From the NCBI GenBank assembly GCA_005879255.1, contig VBKY01000033.1, forward strand, positions 1 to 33,255: a stretch of 33,255 nucleotides of DNA, written 5' to 3'. The notes under the pieces were generated by a model. It saw nothing but the letters and a program-made list of their open reading frames with translations. It was not told where the DNA came from and did no database searches. Positions within the stretch are counted from its first letter, which is position 1, and every line of letters begins with the position of its first letter. Shown here one piece after another: positions 28,663-33,255 of the stretch. The position numbers and the translations under genes are program-made. This DNA comes from Deltaproteobacteria bacterium. GTDB taxonomy: Bacteria; Desulfobacterota_B; Binatia; UBA9968.

Positions 28663-29850
28663 CTATACTTCAGGCCTTTCCAGCAGTTCCTTGACCTCGC
28701 GCAGAAAGCGCGCGCCGATGGCGCCGTCGACGACGCGATGATCAGCCGACAGCGTCGTTGTCATCACTGACTTGATGGCGAACATTCCCTCGTCGACAAC
28801 CACCTGCGGCGCGACTCGGCCGATCGCCAAAATCGCGCACTGTGGCGGGTTGATGATCGCAATAAAGTTATCGACGCCGAGCATGCCGAGATTCGACACG
28901 GTAAAAGTTCCGCCCTCATAATCGAGCGGAAAGAGCTTCTTATTTTGCGCTTTTTCGGCTAGCTCGCGGCTCTGACGGGTGAGTTGCACGAGACTCAGAC
29001 GATCCGCCTGACGAATCACCGGAACCACGAGCCCTTCATCCAGCGCGACCGCCATGCCGATATTGATGTCGGCATGCTGTTTAATTCCTTGCTCCGTATA
29101 ACTTGAATTCACCGACGGGAAATCCTTGAGCGCACGCGCGCAGGCATGGAGTATGAAATCATTAATCGAAGGGACGAATTCGTCGCCGTGCTCCTTCCTT
29201 TCGGTCCTCAGCTTGCTCACTGCCGTCATATCGATTTCCATACTCAAATAGAAATGCGGCGCGCTCTGCTTGCTTTGGGTCATGCGCTCGCCGACGATGC
29301 GGCGCATCGGAGTGAGCGGTACGGGTTTCTGCCCTGCTGTGGCAGCCGTCGGTTGCGGCACTTTGCCGGACGCCGCGCGCAGCACGTCCTCGGCTAAAAT
29401 ACTTCCGTCGGGACCGCTCCCGCTGAGAGTGGCTATTTCGATTTCATGCTCTCGGGCGATGCGCTTCGCCGCTGGCGATGCGAGCAGTCGTCCACCACTC
29501 GGCACCGTCGAGACTGGTGTTGGAGTCAAGTTCGCCGCAGGCGCGGATTTTTTTGCTGGCGTTGCAACCCGCTTTGGCGTGGCTGATTTCGTTGCGGCGG
29601 GCAGCGACTCTCCCGGCTCCAAGATCATCGCGATTCGTTGTCCGACCGGCACCTCGTCACCCGCCTGGGCGATTACTTGGGTTAACATGCCGGAGGTCGG
29701 CGCTTCGATCTCAACCGTTGCTTTATCGGTTTCGATCTCCATAAGCGGCTCGCCTTTGGTCACCGATTGGCCTTCAGTCTTGAGCCACTTGAGCAGTGTG
29801 CCAGTTTGCTGGGCAACGCCGAGCGCGGGCATGATTACGTTGGTTGGCAT
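28663..29850 (-). CDS. Dihydrolipoamide acyltransferase (E2) of a 2-oxoacid dehydrogenase complex
   Basis: A 395-aa E2 core enzyme that passes acyl groups from E1 through its lipoyl arm to CoA. It has one N-terminal lipoyl domain with the modified lysine K43 (IETDKATVE), an Ala/Pro/Thr-rich linker at about 82-118, an E1/E3-binding domain (SPAAKRIAREHEIEIATLSGSGPDGSI) and a catalytic domain ending with the active-site SADHRVVDGAIG. No E3 gene is seen nearby. The substrate (pyruvate, branched-chain acids or acetoin) is not fixed by sequence. Confidence 0.93.
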   Translation of the reverse strand: MPTNVIMPALGVAQQTGTLLKWLKTEGQSVTKGEPLMEIETDKATVEIEAPTSGMLTQVIAQAGDEVPVGQRIAMILEPGESLPAATKSATPKRVATPAKKSAPAANLTPTPVSTVPSGGRLLASPAAKRIAREHEIEIATLSGSGPDGSILAEDVLRAASGKVPQPTAATAGQKPVPLTPMRRIVGERMTQSKQSAPHFYLSMEIDMTAVSKLRTERKEHGDEFVPSINDFILHACARALKDFPSVNSSYTEQGIKQHADINIGMAVALDEGLVVPVIRQADRLSLVQLTRQSRELAEKAQNKKLFPLDYEGGTFTVSNLGMLGVDNFIAIINPPQCAILAIGRVAPQVVVDEGMFAIKSVMTTTLSADHRVVDGAIGARFLREVKELLERPEV

Positions 29851-29878
29851 GGTTTGTTGCTTGCTACGGCAAAGCGTG

Positions 29879-29902
29879 AGGGGCGACCGGCCGGTCGCCC
29901 CT
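29879..29902. repeat. GC-rich palindromic repeat between the M24 and E2 genes
   Basis: AGGGGCGACCGG (29879-29890) is followed directly by its exact inverse (29891-29902), a 24-base palindrome without loop. GGGGCGACCGG-type palindromes recur as dispersed intergenic repeats in many bacterial genomes, as I recall; this window holds one copy. It sits in the 75-base gap after the M24 gene. No T-run follows on the minus strand, so it is not an intrinsic terminator. Confidence 0.7.
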
Positions 29903-29925
29903 ACAAAATGCCTGGTGTCGTGCGC

Positions 29926-31242
29926 CTACCGTTTAATTCGATCCAGAGCTCCTGGGTTGTTGAGATTCGACTGCGTTTCGCGAGTTGTCGACAACTCGCC
30001 GCCGCTAGTGAAATAGTGGGTGCCGGCAACCAAAAGTTTTTCGGATGGAAAGCGGGTGATGATTTCGCAACCGTCCTTGGTGACGACCACTTCTTCTTCG
30101 AGCCGAGCAGCGGACCAACCGTCGGATGCCGGCCAGTAGGTCTCCAACGCGAAGACCATTCCTTCTTCGATCACTTCAGGGTGATCCAGGGACACCAAGC
30201 GGCTGAAGATCGGTTTCTCCCAAATCGATAGACCGACGCCGTGGCCGTATTGCAGAGCGAATGCGGCCTCCTCATTGGCAAAACCGAACTCCTCGGCCTT
30301 TGGCCAGAGTTTGACGATGTCGGCAGTGGTAACGCCAGGTTTGACGATGCTGATGGCCGCGTCCATGTAGTCGCGACAGCGTTTGTAGGCGTCGACCATT
30401 GCCGGCGAGGCGCTGCCGACCGCGAAGGTCCGATAGTAGCAAGTCCTGTAGCCATTATAGCTGTGCAGAATATCGAAAAATGCCGGATCGCCGGGGCGCA
30501 ACACTCGATCGGTGTAGACATGCGGATGGGGGCTGCAGCGTTCGCCGGAAATCGCGTTGACGCCCTCGACATGCTCGGATCCAAGATCGTAAAGGACTTT
30601 ACTGACGACGCCGACGCACTCATTTTCTTTGACGCCCGGTTTCATGAAGCGATAAAGTTCGTCGTAGGCGGAATCGACCATCATGCACGCCGTGTTGAGG
30701 AGCGTGATCTCATCCTGGGTTTTGATCTTTCTCACTTCGTGCATGAGCTGCTGGCCGTCGACGACTTTGAGCCCTTGCGCTTGCAGTGCGAAGAGCACCG
30801 GCATTTCGATGACGTCGACACCTACGGGCTCGTTGAATAATTTCCGTTTTTCTAATTCGAGCTTAATTTTTTTTGCCAAGCCCTCAGCCAGACCGGATCC
30901 CGGATTGGTGGCGCCGCGCAGTGTGGAGATACCGGCTCGGGAACGCTCGCCGAGCCACGGGCAATAGATCTGATGGTGACGCGCTGCCGAACCGAAGTCC
31001 CAAACGATCGGCTCGTCGTCTTGCGGTAAGAGTGAGAAGCGGACCAGTTTGTCCATTGCCCAGGTGCCGATGTGAGTGGCCGTAGTGTAGCGGATGTTGT
31101 TCATGTCGAAGCAGAGCAGCGCGCCCATTTCCGATTTTTTCAGCGCAGCTTTGATTCGATGCAAACGATCCTGACGCAGCCGATCGAGATTTACCCGCTC
31201 TTCCCAATCGACACCCATGAGGCCGAAGGTCTTCAATCCCAT
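29926..31242 (-). CDS. M24-fold (Xaa-Pro aminopeptidase/creatinase type) protein with altered metal site
   Basis: A 438-aa protein with the N-terminal creatinase-like domain (LLCFDMNNIRYTTATHIGTW near 42-61) and a C-terminal pita-bread domain. Metal-binding residues of active peptidases are seen at D257 (FFDILHSYNGY), H334 (YGHGVGLS), E367 (FALETYW) and E382 (LEEEVVVT). The second Asp, eleven residues after the first in GYxxDxxRTF, is replaced by Cys268 (GYRTCYYRTF). M24 members include peptidases, creatinase and the DMSP lyase DddP. This one may be a non-peptidase. AGGAGG precedes the ATG. It sits between E1 beta and E2 of the dehydrogenase complex. Confidence 0.85.
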   Translation of the reverse strand: MGLKTFGLMGVDWEERVNLDRLRQDRLHRIKAALKKSEMGALLCFDMNNIRYTTATHIGTWAMDKLVRFSLLPQDDEPIVWDFGSAARHHQIYCPWLGERSRAGISTLRGATNPGSGLAEGLAKKIKLELEKRKLFNEPVGVDVIEMPVLFALQAQGLKVVDGQQLMHEVRKIKTQDEITLLNTACMMVDSAYDELYRFMKPGVKENECVGVVSKVLYDLGSEHVEGVNAISGERCSPHPHVYTDRVLRPGDPAFFDILHSYNGYRTCYYRTFAVGSASPAMVDAYKRCRDYMDAAISIVKPGVTTADIVKLWPKAEEFGFANEEAAFALQYGHGVGLSIWEKPIFSRLVSLDHPEVIEEGMVFALETYWPASDGWSAARLEEEVVVTKDGCEIITRFPSEKLLVAGTHYFTSGGELSTTRETQSNLNNPGALDRIKR

Positions 31243-31254
31243 AGCCTACCTCCT

Positions 31255-31334
31255 GGTTCAAAGGTTCAATGTTCAAAGTTCAACGATGGCTTGGAGCGGC
31301 TAAACGTTTGAACTTTGAACCTGGAACATTGAAC
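31255..31334. repeat. GTTCAA-type inverted repeat between the E1 beta and M24 genes
   Basis: Heptamer variants of xGTTCAA recur from 31255 to 31283, and their inverses fill 31308-31334. The best stem pairs GTTCAAAGTTCAA (31271-31283) with its exact inverse at 31308-31320 over a 24-base loop, and the flanks continue the pairing imperfectly. The element fills most of the 98-base gap between E1 beta (stop at 31341) and the M24 ribosome site. It looks like a short dispersed repeat rather than a terminator. Confidence 0.65.
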
Positions 31335-31340
31335 AAAGTT

Positions 31341-32381
31341 TTATTGCTTGTTGCACAGCTGTTTTGCCATCTCCGCCACCGATTCCGGTGTCGGCACCGT
31401 CTGATCCTCGAGGACCGGCGAGAACGGCACCGGCACGTCCATAGCGCCCATGCGTTTCACCGGTGCGTCGAGATAGTAAAATGCGCCGTCTGCGATCACC
31501 GACGCGATTTCCGCGGTTACGCCGTAGCTTTCGTAACCTTCATCTATGACAAGCGCACGACTGGTCTTCTTTACCGACTCAATGATCGTTCGCTTGTCGA
31601 GCGGGGCGGTAGTTCTGACGTCGATAACTTCAGCGCTGATGCCGCTAGATTGCAACGATTCGACCGCGGCAAGCGCCACATGAACCATGCTGCTCGTCGC
31701 GACGAGTGTGATGTCGCTACCGACTCGCTTGACGTCGGCAACCCCGAGCGGGATCGTGTATTCCTCCGGCGGCACCGGCCCTTTCAGCTGGTACATCATC
31801 TTGTCTTCGAAGAAAACCACGGGATTGTCGTCGCGGATGGCGCTCTTGAGCAATCCCTTCGCGTCATAGGGCGTCGACGGCAAGACAACCTTCAGACCGG
31901 GGATGTGACTGACCCAGGCTTGTAAACTCTGACTATGCTGCGCGGCGGAACGACGTGTTGCGCCGAGCGTTGTACGCAAAACCATCGGTACCTTGAGCTT
32001 GCCGCCGGACATGTAATGGATCTTGGCCGCCTGGTTCACCAGCTGATCCATCGTTAAAGTAATAAAGTCGCCGAACATGATGTCCACCACGGGACGCATG
32101 CCCGTCATGGCGGCGCCGACGCCGATGCCGGCGATGCCTGCTTCAGAGATGGGCGAGTCTATGACTCGTTCGGTGCCGAATTCCTTGACCAGACCGGAAA
32201 GCACTTTGAACGGCGTGCCCGCCTCGGCGACATCTTCACCAATGATGAAAACCCGTGGGTCGCGACGCATCTCTTCGGCAAGCGCTTCATTGATCGCTTG
32301 ACCGAAGGTGATTTCGCGTGTGCGTGCTTCCGGCGCAGGTGTTTTCTGCGTTGATGAACTCACGGCTTCAATTTCATCCAT
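31341..32381 (-). CDS. 2-oxoacid dehydrogenase E1 component, beta subunit
   Basis: A 346-aa beta subunit that forms the thiamine-diphosphate site with E1 alpha. Family blocks are REITFGQAINEALAEEM, VFIIGEDVAEAGTPF, RVIDSPISEAGIAGIGVGAA and the C-terminal transketolase domain with DVRTTAPLDKRTIIESV. The ATG at 32381 is preferred because the residues from there agree with the usual short N-terminus; a GTG at 32429 adds 16 residues. Neither has a ribosome site. It lies 74 bases after E1 alpha. It resembles pyruvate and acetoin dehydrogenase beta chains about equally. Confidence 0.93.
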   Translation of the reverse strand: MDEIEAVSSSTQKTPAPEARTREITFGQAINEALAEEMRRDPRVFIIGEDVAEAGTPFKVLSGLVKEFGTERVIDSPISEAGIAGIGVGAAMTGMRPVVDIMFGDFITLTMDQLVNQAAKIHYMSGGKLKVPMVLRTTLGATRRSAAQHSQSLQAWVSHIPGLKVVLPSTPYDAKGLLKSAIRDDNPVVFFEDKMMYQLKGPVPPEEYTIPLGVADVKRVGSDITLVATSSMVHVALAAVESLQSSGISAEVIDVRTTAPLDKRTIIESVKKTSRALVIDEGYESYGVTAEIASVIADGAFYYLDAPVKRMGAMDVPVPFSPVLEDQTVPTPESVAEMAKQLCNKQ

Positions 32382-32455
32382 CGTATCGAATGTACGGCGC
32401 GAGTAGTGGGCAAGGCTCCCTTTACACACTACATTTCACGCCGTCGTTGATTTCG

Positions 32456-33255
32456 TCATGCATACACATGCAGCTTCACTTCGTCCGCCTCCGGATAAGG
32501 CGCCTCAAGCGCGAACTGCACGGCAGTTTTGATTTCAGTAGTGATTTCGTTTTCGATTTGTGCAAAGACTTTGCCGTCTGCCAATTTGTTTTTCTGCAGC
32601 CACTTAGCGAGTAGTTTCACCGGATCGCGTTGTTTCTTCCATTCCTCTTCTTCCTTTTTCGAGCGGTAATAAGAACGATCGACGTCGCCGACGTGGTGGC
32701 CGTGAAAACGGTAAGTATTGCACTGCAGGAACGAAGGGCCATCGCCGCGCCGCGCCCGCTCGACGAGCTTCAAGGCTGTAGCGTGGACGATTCTGACATC
32801 CTGGCCATCGATCGATTCGCTATGAATGCCGAATGCCTGAGCGCGCGCCGTTACTTCGCCGGCCGTGGTTTCGCGGAAATCCGTGTACTCGTTGTACTGA
32901 TTATTCTCACAGACATAGACCACCGGGAGCTTCCACAGTGACGCCATGTTCATGGCTTCGTACAGCACCCCTTGACCGAGGGCGCCATCACCAAAGAAAC
33001 AAACCGCCACTTGATCAGTGCCGCGCATTTTCGCCGACATCGCCGCGCCGGTAGCCATTCCAGCGCTGCCGCCGACGATGGCGTTGGCGCCGAGATTGCC
33101 GGTGTCCTGATCGGCGATATGCATCGAGCCGCCTTTGCCGCGACAGTAGCCCGCGGCCTTGCCCAAAAGCTCCGCAAACATTTTATCGACAACCGCGCCT
33201 TTGGCGAGGCAGTGGCCGTGACCGCGATGCGTGCTGGTAATGTAATCGTCGCGGC
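32456..33255 (-). CDS. 2-oxoacid dehydrogenase E1 component, alpha subunit (N-terminus outside window)
   Basis: The frame stays open to the window edge, so the first residues are missing. The thiamine-diphosphate binding motif is seen as GDGALGQG...ENNQYNEY, spanning the classic GDG-x26-NN region. At the edge stands DDYITSTHRGHGHCLAKGA with the substrate/cofactor histidines. KGGSMHIADQDTGNLGANAIVGG matches the phosphorylation/active loop region of E1 alpha. It pairs with E1 beta 74 bases downstream. No E3 or lipoate ligase is in the window, so the complex must share E3. Confidence 0.93.
   Translation of the reverse strand, partial: RDDYITSTHRGHGHCLAKGAVVDKMFAELLGKAAGYCRGKGGSMHIADQDTGNLGANAIVGGSAGMATGAAMSAKMRGTDQVAVCFFGDGALGQGVLYEAMNMASLWKLPVVYVCENNQYNEYTDFRETTAGEVTARAQAFGIHSESIDGQDVRIVHATALKLVERARRGDGPSFLQCNTYRFHGHHVGDVDRSYYRSKKEEEEWKKQRDPVKLLAKWLQKNKLADGKVFAQIENEITTEIKTAVQFALEAPYPEADEVKLHVYA

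Overview
The window is a gene-dense bacterial chromosome segment carrying about 30 protein genes and no recognisable rRNA, tRNA, CRISPR array, insertion sequence or phage. The gene set points to a Gram-negative organism: a lipid A-type acyltransferase, a type I glutamine synthetase with the adenylylation tyrosine, a PII protein, a sigma-54 promoter and periplasmic-binding-protein transporters of both the Tct and NitT/TauT types. The mix of Tct/Bug uptake, MmgE/PrpD, UbiD and class II aldolase genes resembles uncultured lineages once filed under Deltaproteobacteria (Binatota, Tectomicrobia, Rokubacteria-like). That placement is inference from gene content; no marker was compared.

Layout. 1-1356 (+): the end of parA and a complete parB. 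1414-4481 (-): a DUF255 thioredoxin-fold protein, a class II aldolase-like protein and a cold-shock protein. 4541-7768 (+): a promoter, a MurG/arabinokinase-like glycosyltransferase, ispH, a VOC protein and a cupin. 7963-13485 (+): tctB-tctA-tctC, an MmgE/PrpD protein and an enolase-superfamily enzyme, tightly packed and probably one uptake and catabolic operon. 13516-17056 (+): a nitrogen-assimilation block, amtB-glnA-glnK, behind a sigma-54 promoter and an NtrC-like palindrome. 17362-17532: the decayed C-terminus of a spore-coat-U-type protein, ending in a strong hairpin.

17548-20907 (-): a lipid A-type acyltransferase, a class II aldolase and a UbiD decarboxylase in one operon. 21158-25681 (+): a small HExxH protein, a strongly divergent isoleucyl-tRNA synthetase and lspA, whose stop overlaps that of a convergent smr gene. 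26090-33255 (-): E1 alpha (cut by the window edge), E1 beta, an M24-fold protein, E2, then the ATPase, permease and binding protein of a NitT/TauT-type ABC transporter, closed by an intrinsic terminator. Two palindromic repeats flank the M24 gene.

No single locus is clearly a new system. The strongest leads are the IleRS with coordinated changes in all its catalytic signatures, the M24 protein with a metal-ligand Asp replaced by Cys inside a 2-oxoacid dehydrogenase operon, the coupling of that operon to an ABC importer, the Tct-PrpD-enolase catabolic cluster, and two enzymes (lipid acyltransferase, class II aldolase) that lack a classical catalytic acid.
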